Below, piece after piece: positions 1 through 10,775 of a DNA stretch of 64,000 nt. Below the pieces are notes generated by a model. It saw only the letters and a list, made by a program, of their open reading frames with translations. It did no database searches and was not told the DNA's origin. Position numbers and translations under genes: made by a program. This stretch comes from Lindgomyces ingoldianus. Lineage: Eukaryota > Ascomycota > Dothideomycetes > Pleosporales > Lindgomycetaceae. The stretch is taken from the NCBI RefSeq assembly GCF_010093535.1, contig NW_022985174.1, positions 662,303 through 726,302 on the forward strand. Reading direction: 5' to 3'. Within the stretch, counting starts at the first letter, position 1. Every line of letters starts with the position of its first letter.

Positions 1-155
1 TCTGCTAATTACGATCGCCTCCCTCCGACAGACATTGCAAGATAAGCCGTGTCTGAGAGATCAAAAGAGCACGCCAGCTAGATTTGAGGGCAATCAGCCT
101 CTCGTGGAACACTTTCTGGCTTCAATGTTAGGCTTCTAAGAGTCCCATCAGCGAA

Positions 156-1349
156 ATGGATGGCGTCGATGAGATGCAGGCAGATACCATTGATTCGATC
201 CCCACGAGCAAAGAAAAGGCAAGCATTGTCGCACACGACGCCAAATCTTCTGCCAGGTCGGTGGAACGTCCCAACAAGCATAGTTTTGACTACGTCATAC
301 GATCAAGTGTTGCTGGAGGAATTGCAGGCTGTGTGGTGAGATAAGGATATTTGCTACTTTCATGACCTGTGGTCGACTGACAGTTATACCAGGCCAAAAC
401 AGCTGTCGCTCCTCTCGATCGCGTCAAAATCCTGTTCCAGACCGCCAATCCCCAATACTCCCATCATGCGAACACTTGGATGGGCCTCGGTCGGGCTCTA
501 CGAGATATATATGGGCGACAAGGAATACGGGGCCTATTTCGCGGTCATTTGGCAACTTTGCTCAAGATCTATCCCTACGCAGCTCTGAACTATGCCGCTT
601 ACGAGCAATACCGAGCTCTTCTCATTAGTCTAAAATGCCAGGAGACGTGGATACGAAGGTTCTCAGCTGGTGCATTGGCAGGAGTAACTACGGTCTTCTT
701 CACATATCCCCTGGGCCTCTTACGTGTCCGTTTGGCCTTTGAGACGAAGACTAAAGGCTCCTCGCTGGTCAGTATGATCAGAGAAATCTACCACGAACGG
801 ACACACTCTTTCGCAAGTCCCCAGTCGACGCCTAGGATTGCTCACGAGGTTTCATCACACGCCATTGCGACCACTTCGACTGTACCCCTGCACAAAGCGT
901 TGGCTAATTTTTATAGAGGCTTTTCCATCACATTACTGGGCATGGTTCCGTATGCCGGCGTGTCATTTCTATTGCATGATACCATAGGCGACTTGTTCCG
1001 TTTACTCTCAATACGAAGGTACACAACGCTTCCACATTCTAAGAACACCCCGTCAGACCAGCGAGCGCCGTTACGTGCCTGTGCTGAGCTTACATCGGGA
1101 GGCCTTTCAGGGGCAATATCACAGACAGTTGCCTACCCGCTAGAGGTTACTAGACGGCGGATGCAGGTCGGTGGCGCTGTCGGACACCGTCGTCATCTTA
1201 GCATAAGAGAGACGATGGGTACAATATTTAGAGACCGAGGCATATCTGGGTTCTTCGTCGGCTTAAGCATTGGATATGTCAAGGTTGTTCCCTTGGTTGC
1301 TGTGAGCTTCTATACGTATGAAAGGTTGAAGATGCATCTCGGTATTTAG
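156..1349 (+). CDS. Mitochondrial carrier protein, Leu5/SLC25A16-42-like
   Basis: Two exons, 156-335 and 393-1349, joined across a 57-nt intron (GTGAG..CCAG, branch CTGAC) give about 378 residues. All three signature loops of the mitochondrial carrier family are visible: PLDRVK near residue 67, YPLGLLRVR near 165 and YPLEVTRRR near 308, each followed by the usual aromatic/basic and small-residue helix (for example GIRGLFRGH). The family sits in the inner mitochondrial membrane as six helices and exchanges small metabolites. The first loop (TAVAPLDRVKILFQ) and the long hydrophilic insert between repeats 2 and 3 look like the Leu5/Graves-disease carrier branch, linked to coenzyme A uptake in yeast; that assignment is from memory. 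The 60-residue N-terminal leader before the first repeat is serine- and charge-rich. The frame is unbroken, so the gene is probably functional. The ATG at 156 is the first in frame. Confidence 0.9.
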
Positions 1350-2335
1350 GCAGGGAGGGACTAAACGCATAGTTCTGACTAATAATCAAGACATGGTCAG
1401 TTACAAAACGAAATATCAGTTACCAACATGATCGTGTAGATGTGCTTCCAGTTTTACGGTATGTGACGTATCAGTAGGAGGCGATCATCACGTGACTATC
1501 GATTCACCGTCCCAGTATTAACCCGTCTCCAGTTTCTGCCTTGGCGTTTCCACTTCTTCCCCCACTTATTGTTGAAAGGGAATATGATAGCATTAACACA
1601 TTGCATTGGTCCTCACGTGGTTAGGAATTGCCCAGACGGGGAGTCAAGGTTCGGACCGAGCCGTCGAAGGTACGTTAATGCCAAGTCGTTCGAATAGCGG
1701 GCGGTGTCAACGGAGTTACGAACTTACGACAAACAACCTAGGGCCCAAGGCGGCTTATGCATGCGTGGGGGGTACCCGTGCTTCCTACATCGGCAGGACA
1801 CTGATAAGCTATGGGTATCACTCGATGCCTAGCCCTCTTCGAAACTATTCGAATCTACCCCGCGCGAGAGGCTTGGCGAACCTGTCGGCAATCTGCCCTG
1901 CAGTTGGGATACACTTTAATTTAACGGCTCCAGCCTCGTAACCCTCTCCTTGCTACTTGCGTTGGATGTCTATATGCTTCGTGCGTGAGTGGTACTGAGG
2001 TTTTGAGGACACTCTAGCGTAGGGTTTTCCGCCTTGGGAGCAATTTAATGATTGTTATGCATCTCAAATTCTATACTCCATTGTTATCGTGATTGACTGG
2101 AGTAATATTGGTCACATTCATTTAGCACAGGGATTGTAGATTACCACGTACGGCAGGGAGTCACATTGTCCTGTCTCGATCACAAGGCTAGAAATTGCCG
2201 AGCCCCTTAAGCACTGTTCTCTTTCGCTGCCATTTTGGCCTCGTCAATCAGAAACTCTGTCACATTCATACGCGCTGAGCCCCGCGCCGAAGGAGCTTAT
2301 TACAGAATAGACGCAATGGCTTTGCTTTTGTTGGC
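1350..2335. other. Intergenic stretch, no supported gene
   Basis: GC-balanced DNA between the carrier gene and the NLR relic. An open frame of 111 codons (1606-1941, +) has no recognisable domain, no convincing promoter and low-complexity composition, so I do not call it. Nothing else stands out. Confidence 0.5.
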
Positions 2336-2904
2336 ATGGCGGGCGCGTCTACGGCTAGTGGATATGATGGACGACCTCGTGCGGTCTTGACGTTCAGCCC
2401 AGCTCAGCCTATGCGGGAAGATGAAGTTGACTGCCGCTGCTGCTGCCTCAGAATATTTTGTGCAGCGTTTCTTTTCTATTGCACGCTGCCCTCCCTAGTC
2501 GCAATGGCTGACAGCGCGCCAACACTCGCGACGTGCACAACAACGTTTGATGACATCTCAAACAACTATGGTATTGTTGCTGGCCCTGTGTCAGGCTCAG
2601 CGCAAGTAATCGGTGCGTTTCATAAACATCGATGTCAGACAAGCTCGAACGTTACAAACTACTACTACCTAGGCAAGCCGCTAACGTTATAGCTTGTACA
2701 CCGCGGGAGGTTCCCCGTAGGATTCCAGCAAGCACTAACGGTAGCACCACCTAGAACGACCAGAGCTCCACCTCGTCCGTTCGCCAAAATACCCTTTCCC
2801 CGCGATTCCAACTTCGTAGAGCGAGGGACGATACTCGATCAGGTCCGCCAACGATGTGCCGTGCCAGGCTTGTGGGCTGCGCTCGTCGGCCTAGGCGGTG
2901 TGGG

Positions 2905-2950
2905 GTGAGTAGTGCAATCTTATCGCGACCAGAGGTTGACTGTAGAGAAG
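2905..2950 (+). other. Intron splitting the P-loop codons of the NLR relic
   Basis: GTGAGT donor and GAAG acceptor, 46 nt. Splicing joins GTG GG to C AAG TCG and restores the Walker A string G-V-G-K-S. This supports the reading of the region as a former NB-ARC gene. Confidence 0.7.
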
Positions 2951-3022
2951 CAAGTCGCAGCTTGCCATCGAGTATGCGAACCAGGCGCGTGAGCGATTAG
3001 CTGAGACGTGGGTGCTCTGGGT

Positions 3023-3616
3023 CATGGTGTTTAATAGAACGTAACTGTTACTGTCAGTAGTGTTTTTGAGGCGTTACTGGCGGCAATAGGGTTTTGTTCT
3101 TACGGAAAGAGTGAATTAAAACAGCCTTACAGGCAGTAACAGTTACTGCCAAGTTAATTAATAGTAAAGTTACTGTTTAGTGCAGTTACTGCAGCAACTA
3201 GTGTTACTAAAGGCTCTAGAGGGCTCAATTTTAACACAATCTTGCTAATATGCTCTTTACATGATATCTAAGGCCCCTAGGTTTCAGCTAGAGGTCGCAA
3301 GTCTAGATATTGTCCTGAAACTCGTGAGAATAGAAAAACTAGAGGACGAGGCCTTAATTATAAGAGCTCCTAGAGGCAGCCCTTGACTTCTTAAGACGAC
3401 GAGAGCTTGCGAGGTGTTGAACTGGCTGCGAGCTTTGAGTGCAAGGAGTTACTTCACTGTTCTGTACTAACAATGGATAGTATAGGCAGTTACTGCAGTA
3501 ACTATAGCCTCATTAACTGTACAGTAATGGAAGGCAATTCACTTTCGTTCTAACTGCCAAGAGATTGTTACTATCAGTAACAGTAGGAGCAGTACTACGT
3601 TCTATTAAACACCATG
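3023..3616. mobile_element. hAT-like non-autonomous element (MITE), 594 bp
   Basis: Perfect 21-bp terminal inverted repeats (3023-3043 and 3596-3616), beginning CATGGTGTTTAATAG, are flanked by a perfect 8-bp direct repeat CTCTGGGT (3015-3022 and 3617-3624). An 8-bp TSD and CA-ended repeats fit the hAT superfamily. The interior has many subterminal copies of a GTTACTG/CAGTAAC motif and no transposase. It lies in the NB-ARC part of the NLR relic. Removing it does not restore the missing NB-ARC segment, so that deletion is separate and probably older. Confidence 0.75.
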
Positions 3617-5000
3617 CTCTGGGTGCAGCGTTGAAGGTTGTAGAGCAGCGGGACATCATCACCGTGAAGCCGATGGATGAGGCCCAGGCGCGGACACTCT
3701 TCGAAAAGAAGCTAGAAGGGACTAGGAAAGTGAACAGCATCGACGTTGACGAGCTCACAGCGGCACTAGAGTACATGCCGCTCGCCATTATGCAGGCGGC
3801 GGCCTACCTCGCCCAGAGAGGACCTCGATGCCCGGTGAGACAGTACCTATATGGGTTCAAGAAGAGCGAGCGCAAGCAATCTAGCCTTCTCAACCGCGAC
3901 GGGGGACAACTTCGTCGTGACTGGGAGGCAAACAACTCCATTATAGTTACCTGGCAGATCTCTTTTGAGCACATTCAGCAGACGCGGCCCTCCGCCGCCG
4001 AGTTGCTCTCGCTCATGAGCTTCTTCGACCGGCAGGGAATACCTGAGGAGCTGCTTCGGAGTCGAGCCACGCAGGCAGGTGCTAGCAACCAGCAAGAGCA
4101 GGAATAGAATGGCCTTGAGAGCGACAACGACGACGATACGTCACAGTCCAACGAGGGTGACGGCGAGTTTGAGGAGGAAGTATTGACCCTGCGAGACTTT
4201 TACTTGATCTCTGTCGAGACGGGCGGGGCAAGCTTTGAGATGGACTTACTGGTGCGACTAGCGATGCGGAAGTGGCTAGATGCTAACGGCCGGCTTGAGC
4301 AATGGAAGCAGCAGTTTATCAGTGGTCTCTGTGCAGCCTTTCCGACGGGAGAATATGAGAACTGGGCAAGATGTCGGACACTTTTTCCGCATGTCAAGTC
4401 GGCAGCAGGGCAGCAGCCGGAGAGAAACGACTCACTGGGCGAATTTTCTACAATACTGCACAGAGCAGCATGGTACGCATGGAGGATGGGAAACGGGACA
4501 GAGGCCGGAGAGATGTCTGTTCAAGCGATGAAAGCGAGGAAAAGGGTGTTCGGTCGAGAGCACGAAGAAACACTGGGCAACATGGCGTAGGGGTGGATGG
4601 GAGGCAGCAGAAGCACTGGAGGTGGAAGTCGTGGAGACTTTTAAGGAGAAGCTCGGGCCAGACGACCCCTTAACGCTAACCAGTATGAGCAACCTAGCTT
4701 CGACGTATTTTAGATAAGGTCAATGGGAGAAAGCTAAAACGCTGTTTGTGGAAGTGGTGGTAACTCTTAAAAAGAAGCTCGGGGCAGACCGTCCCTCGAC
4801 GCTGACCAGTATGGCTAACCTAGCTTCGACGTACAGGAACCAAGGTCGGAGGGAGGTAGCCGAAGCTCTGGAAGTGGAAGCGGTGGAGATCCCCAAGAAG
4901 AAGCTCGGTGCAGACCATCCATCGACGCTGACCAGCATAACCAACCTGGCATTAACGTACGGTAACTAAGGTCGATGGGAGGAAGCTGAAGTGCTGGAGG

Positions 5001-5657
5001 CAGTGTGTCCAACCGTTAGTACACCTAATAGTACAGTACTGCAGTACACTGATTTTGGTCACGTACGTACGTACAGGGCATCTATTCAGTATACTGTACT
5101 ATACATGAGGCTGTTGTACTAACCGTTTACGGTAGTTATATAGGATTTTTGGTGGTTTTGGGCGGTTGAAGGCAGGTTGCTGAGGGCCAGGGGGCTCGTG
5201 TTCGGAGATTAATGCGGAGAATGCCGTTATTGCCTGTTTTGTTAGCAATCTTCTAACAAATTCAGCAACTATGCCATCTACGTTATTCTTTTGCCCATTA
5301 TGATGTCCCAATTCCTATCCCAATCAACGACGCGGTCGACAATAGAGGCTCTTCAACTGCAGAAGAATTAGTTACGTAACAACGCTGTTACTAGTGAGCT
5401 GACTGAGCTTACAGAGTACATTAAAACAGTGAGATCAACAACAGTAGATCTCACAAGGGGTATCACAACTTCCTAATTGGGTATAGTCTTTAGCTTCAGC
5501 GCAATTACTTCATAATACTTCAATATACTTCAGTTACTGTATCCTAACCGTACACTGACGTCATCTCCTCCGTACAGTTAGTTAGTAACAGCCTCGTCTT
5601 CCGTAACTGTACTATACAGCCTCCAAAAGGCTCCGTAACTAACGGTTGGACACACTG
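5001..5657. mobile_element. hAT-like non-autonomous element, 657 bp
   Basis: 20-bp perfect inverted ends CAGTGTGTCCAACCGTTAGT at 5001-5020 and its complement at 5638-5657. Target duplication GCTGGAGG at 4993-5000 and 5658-5665, 8 bp and perfect. Deleting the element plus one duplication rejoins the TPR coding text exactly (GCTGAAGTGCTGGAGGTGGAAG), which proves insertion. The 5'-CAGTG start and 8-bp duplication are diagnostic of hAT. The longest internal frame (5099-5311, -) is 70 codons and not recognisable as transposase, so the copy is non-autonomous. Its ends differ from those of the element at 3023. Confidence 0.9.
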
Positions 5658-6057
5658 GCTGGAGGTGGAAGTAATGGAGACTCGCAAGACGAAGCTGGAA
5701 GACGACCATCCCGACACGCTGACCAGCATGGCCAACCTAGCTTCAACGTACTGTAAGCAAAGTCGATAGAAGGAAGCCGAAACGCTGTCTGTGGAAGTGG
5801 AGACTTTTAAGAAACTTGGTGAAGACCATCCCGACACGCTGACCAGCATGAATAATCTTGCCTTCACGTGGAAACATCAGGGACGGGATGCTGAAGCAGC
5901 AGCCCTTATGAGGCAATGTGTGCAATCGCGCTGCCGTAAGTTAGGCGTTGACCATCCTGCATACATTCCTTCATCAACAGCGCTAGCTGAATGGGAGGTA
6001 GAGCAAGTGAGTAAGAAATTCTTGGCTCTGACCAGCCTAGATGCACTCGACAGCTAA

Positions 6058-7084
6058 ATAGCCAAAGAGCATATAGTGGGTATGATGAGGTGACGCTAGC
6101 GGATTGCACAGTAATTAGCTCACACCCTTTGGTGCTATAATTCCTATTTCTTCTATCTAGAATTAATGCTTTCGTATAATAGGAGTTTTTTATGACGCCC
6201 TCTGTATGAAAGATTGCTTGTTCTTATAGTGATGGTATGCAAGAGATGTACGTATGGAAGATGTAGCTTGTACCTGAGCTGTCGGCGCCACAAGGTGAGC
6301 AGGTTGGCAAGTCGCCACTACTGGCAGGGAGGATGGCCGGCCCGCTCCAGTACTGGCCTTGTAAGGTGGCAAGATCTGTACAGTAAGTATTCTCAGAGAG
6401 TTGAGTTGGTTAACCGGAGGATGGCTAAGGTTGGTTGGCTTGCTAAGACCCTGCATAGCCACAGGCCTGACATCTACTTTAAGGAAATTACTTTATTATG
6501 ATTAATTACGTGGGCCAGTGTTGATTTAAGCCAGCTGGATTAGTGCTCGCTTTGATTAGAGGTACTGACCTGCGTGGCGACCTTGCATGAATCTTCGCGC
6601 GATAGCAGCTATAGGGCTAATTATGACTTTCTAACACTGCAGTAAGGCCTGCAGGTTTAGATATAACTGTTCTATAGGTTTCAATAGCAGGAAGAGCTTA
6701 ATAGTGGCGCTGTAGTAGGAGAAGTCAGTTTTGCAATAAAAGGAGGCCCTCTGCAAACTAGGCGCGGTGGCAACAATGCGATGGTAATCTTTAGTAGCAA
6801 GGGTGCTTACAGGTTTAAAATTGCGTATTTTATATAGCAGATATTAAAGTGTGCACGGAGTCTAAGCTGTTCGAAGTTAAAGTACCTATAGTTTTTCTCG
6901 TTAAGGGGGGTTCTTGGGATGCAGGGACGGACATTAAGTTCACCTTCCACCCTTGATTGCGGACTTCCACGCCCTCCCGAAGGGTATATACCACTGCACG
7001 CCACCAAAAGCAATCAAGTCACCCATCAAAAGGCCCATATAAAATCCCTTACATAGCACTCATCCACTCGCAAATCCCACTATC
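6058..7084. other. Intergenic stretch, no supported gene
   Basis: Moderately AT-rich DNA after the NLR relic. Short open frames at 6190-6501 on both strands overlap one another and show no domain. The last 60 bases (about 7025-7084) look promoter-like for the next small frame: TATAAAAT near 7037 followed by a C/A-rich leader. Confidence 0.4.
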
Positions 7085-7282
7085 ATGTCACCTCTCAAAT
7101 ACTACATCAATCGCTCCACCATGACGCCTCCAAATCCTAACCTCAACCTCACGAAAACGTCGTCAGGTACCGCTTCATCCCTCGAATCTCCTCACCCAAC
7201 ACCCTCAACCCGCAAGGCTCTCAGGCTATCAGTCCAATTACCCGGGTCTCAACCTCAGCTATGGATTTACATTGTCGTCTAA
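7085..7282 (+). CDS. Small hypothetical open frame
   Basis: 65 codons beginning in a good start context (ATCATGTCACC) about 45 nt after a TATA-like box. Proline- and threonine-rich, with no recognisable domain. A second open frame (about 7152-7310) reading ENVVRYRFIPRISSPN overlaps its 3' half and looks more protein-like, so the real product may be spliced or shifted into it. Low confidence that it is a gene. Confidence 0.25.
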   Translation: MSPLKYYINRSTMTPPNPNLNLTKTSSGTASSLESPHPTPSTRKALRLSVQLPGSQPQLWIYIVV

Positions 7283-7655
7283 AGGCCTACAACTCTCGTT
7301 CTATATCTGAGTAGCGCCCCCGGAAGGAGAGAAGACCGGCGGATCTGAAGGATCGAGAGTGGGAGGGTGTTGATAATGAGAGGATGTTGAGTCCAACGAG
7401 TTGGAGCAGAGAGCAGAGTTGGGGTAGGGGGTTCGTTTTCTTGGCTGAGGGGAGGGAGTGGGTTTCATGGGAAGAGGGGTATGGATAGTGAGATTGAAGG
7501 TGGTCTGGGAGGTGAGAGCCAAAGGAAGAAGGAAGAATGTAAGTGCGGAATTCTTTGAGAAGAGAGTTGCGGAGGTCTGGCTGAACAAAGAGATACCAAT
7601 AGTTTTCATAATTCCCTCTTGGCAAGCCTCCCTCTTTCTTCCACCCTCCACCCCT

Positions 7656-8994
7656 CTACCACTTCTTCAAATCCTTAACCAGATCCTTCCCCCAACTCAC
7701 CGCCATCTCAACAAAACTAAAAGGGACTTTCCAATCCAACATCCCCATCCTAAAATAGGCTTCAAAAAAACCCCACCCGGTCCAAAGCAGCCATACGCAA
7801 ACCCAACACCAGCCTAGAATCTGCTTCATCCTCCGCCTAACCACACTCTGTCTTGGAATCTCGCCTCTTATTTCTTCAACCCTAGTCTCAAGACTATCTA
7901 CAATATTCAGGAATTGCATTTCGATAACGATACCAACGATCTGCGCCATGAAGAACACGAGATTCTGACGGTAGAGATAGGATTTTGGGACTGGTGGTGT
8001 GGTTTTGAGATTCCCGAGGGCTAGTGCATGGAAGAAGCCTGAGATGAAGAATCCAGTTGAGAGATGCGTGAGATAGGACCATGTGGTATGATTTGGAATC
8101 CTCAATATTCTTATTAAGGCCTTACTGTAGCCAAGTATGCACTAGAAGCCAAAAATTAGCAACACAAAAGAATTCAAGGAATACACGGGAGGAGAGCAAG
8201 CTAACATGGTGAAGTATCCCCTGCCAATATCTCCCCCAAAATCCCCCTACCGTCGTACAATCCCCCAGGCTTCCAAAAAGACTTGGCCAATTCGCCGGCC
8301 TCGAAACCCCAATCCCAACACCAATCAAGCTCCAAAAATACCACATCAATTTCCAATTACTTCTAATCACAAGCGCGTACGCACTCCCAACAACAAACCT
8401 ATCCCGCCAAGACCCATTGAGCGCATTTTCAACACCGTACGCGTTCACGAACGCGATACCCGCGTCCACCAAGAGGTACGAAAGGCAGAATCCGGCGACC
8501 TGGTGGATGAGGAATCGAGTTCGCTGACTGTTCGTGTATTTCGGTGGAGGTATACTTTTAACAATGAAGTTCCAGCCTACACCCCTGGGATTCGCGTATA
8601 GTTCTGCCGCCCATTGGATCTTCTTCCAACCAAACCCCATTTCTAAGGCTTCTTTCTCTGTTCCGGTTACTTCATCCGCCTCCCTTTTCCTATCTATCCT
8701 CCCCCCATGAGATCTGGCGCCAACCCTCCAAACCTCCTCTTCCGGAACCCCACAAATCAATTTCTGCACAACAGGAAGATAATAGAACCAAGAATTCATA
8801 ATACCATATCGCATTTGCGCTTCAGACGGCCATGGTGAAACAAACGTGAGATACACGATGGAGGCGATTACGACTGTGCATAGGATCCCGCGGCCCTTGA
8901 AAGGTAGGAGGGAGAGAGACAGGATGATGCTGAGAGGGAGAAGGGCTTGGGGCAAGATTGAAAGGGCTGTGGTGAATGCTGGGGAGAGGGACAT
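7656..8994 (-). CDS. Wax-synthase-like membrane-bound O-acyltransferase
   Basis: Exon 1 is 8994-8206 and exon 2 is 8141-7656, separated by a 64-nt intron (GTTAGC..CTTCTAG, branch TGCTAAT 12 nt before the AG). The product is about 424 residues. It is very hydrophobic with several membrane spans, including the N-terminal 40 residues. The fungal wax-synthase/MBOAT hallmark PSLFGSLGDCTTVGGFWGRYW lies near residues 236-256, and the putative catalytic histidine is in SGFFHALAL near residue 300. In this family the tryptophan of FWGRYW is usually followed by H; here it is Q. Known fungal members acetylate secondary metabolites (Tri7- and AusQ-like), but the substrate cannot be read from sequence. It lies 0.5 kb from a LaeA-like methyltransferase on the same strand. 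The frame is intact under this splice model. Confidence 0.8.
8142..8205 (-). other. Intron in the acyltransferase gene
   Basis: Phase-0 intron of 64 nt. It joins GILHH to CILGYSKALIRILRIP and keeps the frame open through to the stop at 7656. The strong TGCTAAT branch sequence supports it. Confidence 0.7.
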
Positions 8995-9487
8995 GATGGA
9001 TGGAGTTTCGAATTCTTTGGGGGGTAGGGCAGAGGAGGGATGGGATGAAATGGGTTCTAGGGCATAGTCTTATATGCTTATATTGGTGTCACGGGTTGCG
9101 TGGGTCTGGTGAGGTCAGGTGAGTTGGCGCTTAGTCGCGAGCGGGCTTGGCAATCCGGAGGTACGCGAGCTAACATTGATCGCTGTGGCCGCTGATGGGA
9201 TTTCTAGTAAGTGAGTAGAGGCTTTGAAAAACGACATATTTGAACCCGCGCAAAGTCTTGGAATCAGCCACAATTTTAGTCGGTTACCTTGAGACACTGA
9301 GAGCCAGCAATGGTAGACTTCGGAATATGTTGCATATCTCGAAGTCGCACACCAAGGCGTCCATCATATTATAGATCAGAATCGAAAGCGACATGGAAGA
9401 TGGGCGCTCGAGAACACCAACCAAGACCACCAGTACAATTACAGAAGTTCCAATAGTGAATCAGTGTTATGCAGAATGAACCGGGCC
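8995..9487. other. Intergenic stretch, no gene seen
   Basis: Presumably the 5' region of the acyltransferase gene and the 3' region of the methyltransferase gene. No domain-bearing frame on either strand. Confidence 0.5.
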
Positions 9488-10775
9488 TTATTCTGGTTTC
9501 TGGGCATATACGACATGCCTGCAAAGGCCATCAGTGAATGGTTGATATTTGTTTTGGTGATAGTACTTACAAGTCATACATAGCATGCGTAGATTTACTT
9601 TTGAGTTCCGCGCGAACCTTTGCGCACATTATCTCGACTTCTTCCGGCCGCCAGTTGAGAACGTTGGTAAAAAGTCGCATCGAGAAGCCCTCCAGACCAT
9701 CCAACGCCTGAACGAGGTTGAATAGCCCTATGTCTTTCTGCCTGAAGCATTAGTAACACGATCGCTACGTAACGGAAAGCAAAAAGCCGTACCTGACGTT
9801 TATCCTTCGCCCACGGCCCAATAGGAAGTTTGTACTTCTGATGCACGACGTTCTGGAATCCCGCCTGCCTCACCCACCCTTCAATCTTCGGGCCGGGACA
9901 AGGATCCCTCCCGGCATTTCTAGAACTGTCGAGTAGGATCTTCAGCCACTGGGCGGTCGCGCTTGACTCGTTGAAGCTCCCATCCTCGGAGTAATATTGC
10001 AGATCCAAATCCTGAAATTCCACCCACCCGCCAGGCCTTACATTACTATACACCTGCTCGACCAATTTCGGCCAATCGGCCACGGAAAAGCACAGCGTGC
10101 GCAGGAAAACGAGATCAAACGGCGTGCTGAAAGCCCATTGGCTCTCGAAGTCATCGACCTCGAACCTGACGTTAGGAGGCACCCACGACGGCTGTATCGG
10201 GCTGAGGTCGTTGCCGAGGATTTCGGCCTGCGGAAACGCATCGCCCATCTCGATTGCCCAGATGCCGGTGCCCGTCCCTACATCTAGCACTTTGTGGAAG
10301 TTTCGGTGTGGCGCGAGGAAGAGTTTGTCGCCGAGGGCTTTCTTAAGCATGTGATGCACCACGTTCATTCGCTCGGCTTCGAGTTCGTCGTTTGGGAGGG
10401 GGTAGCTGCCGGATTTGAAGGCGTGGTAGCGACGGCCATTTTCGAAAGGGTATTTGGAGATGCTGCCCGTGATTGACGTCGTGAATGAGTTTCTATGTGG
10501 GTTAGACGGGAGCGGGGGATTGGGGCAGGAGACGGAAGGCGCACAGCTCGTCGGTGAAGTCTGCAAAGGAGGAGCCGTCGTCCTGGATGACCTGAGCGTG
10601 CTTACGTTAGCTATCTCGAGGGAAGCTAAGCAGGCAGGATGAGAATACTGGCACTGTTTCGAATGGGGAGTTGTTCATAATGCAAGCAGTCTAGTGCCCT
10701 CGATAAGCCTTGTGAGCAGCGCAAACATACCTGGGGGTCAATCTCAATGGGCGCAGGCTCAATTGTGGTAGTCAT
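9488..10775 (-). CDS. LaeA-like SAM-dependent methyltransferase
   Basis: Five exons: 10775-10731, 10591-10545, 10492-9793, 9737-9571 and 9518-9488. Together they form an uninterrupted frame of 329 residues. SAM-binding motif I, VLDVGTGTGIWAIEMGD, is at about residues 99-115. It is followed by GNDLSPIQPSWVPPNV, DLVFLRTL and the post-motif GGWVEFQDLD. The N-terminal text YPFENGRRYHAF and the C-terminal YDLHVVYAQKPE are typical of the fungal UMTA/LaeA methyltransferase group. That group includes LaeA, a nuclear regulator of secondary metabolism, and many paralogues of unknown target; this one is a paralogue rather than clearly LaeA itself. Introns have good branch points (TTACTAATGC, TCTAACC). 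Start chosen because MTTTIEPAPIEID splices in frame to VIQDDGSSFADFTDEL, a usual N-terminus for the group. Confidence 0.88.

Larger units (their letters stand above)
2336..6057 (+). pseudogene. NB-ARC/TPR NLR-type gene, degenerate
   Basis: Fungal NLRs are STAND ATPases used in self/non-self recognition. One frame reads from 2336 through a TAG at 2690-2692 into FVERGTILDQV and the P-loop GLGGVG, which is completed to GKSQLAIEY when a 46-nt intron (2905-2950) is removed, then TWVLWV. About 100 residues that should follow (Walker B region) are missing. The gene resumes at about 3617 with ALKVVEQRDIITVKPMDEAQ, the ARC/winged-helix part (LEYMPLAIMQAAAYL), and a run of roughly 42-residue kinesin-light-chain-like TPRs (LGADHPSTLTSMANLASTYR) from about 4590 to 6057. 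In-frame stops lie at 4105, about 4588, 4714 and 4967, with further frame shifts in the TPR array. Two hAT-like elements sit inside it. No N-terminal effector domain is recognisable. It is certainly non-functional as a full NLR. Confidence 0.85.

Noticed and set aside
1606..1941. 111-codon open frame
   Set aside because: No domain, no neighbouring signals, unusual composition.
7287..7651. Minus-strand frames after the acyltransferase stop
   Set aside because: Two overlapping frames, Pro/Ser-rich, no domain; most likely 3' untranslated DNA.
8105..8130. A 26-nt intron in the acyltransferase gene (GTAAGG..TTGAG)
   Set aside because: Too short for a fungal intron. The 64-nt intron 8205-8142 with a TGCTAAT branch gives a better open frame.
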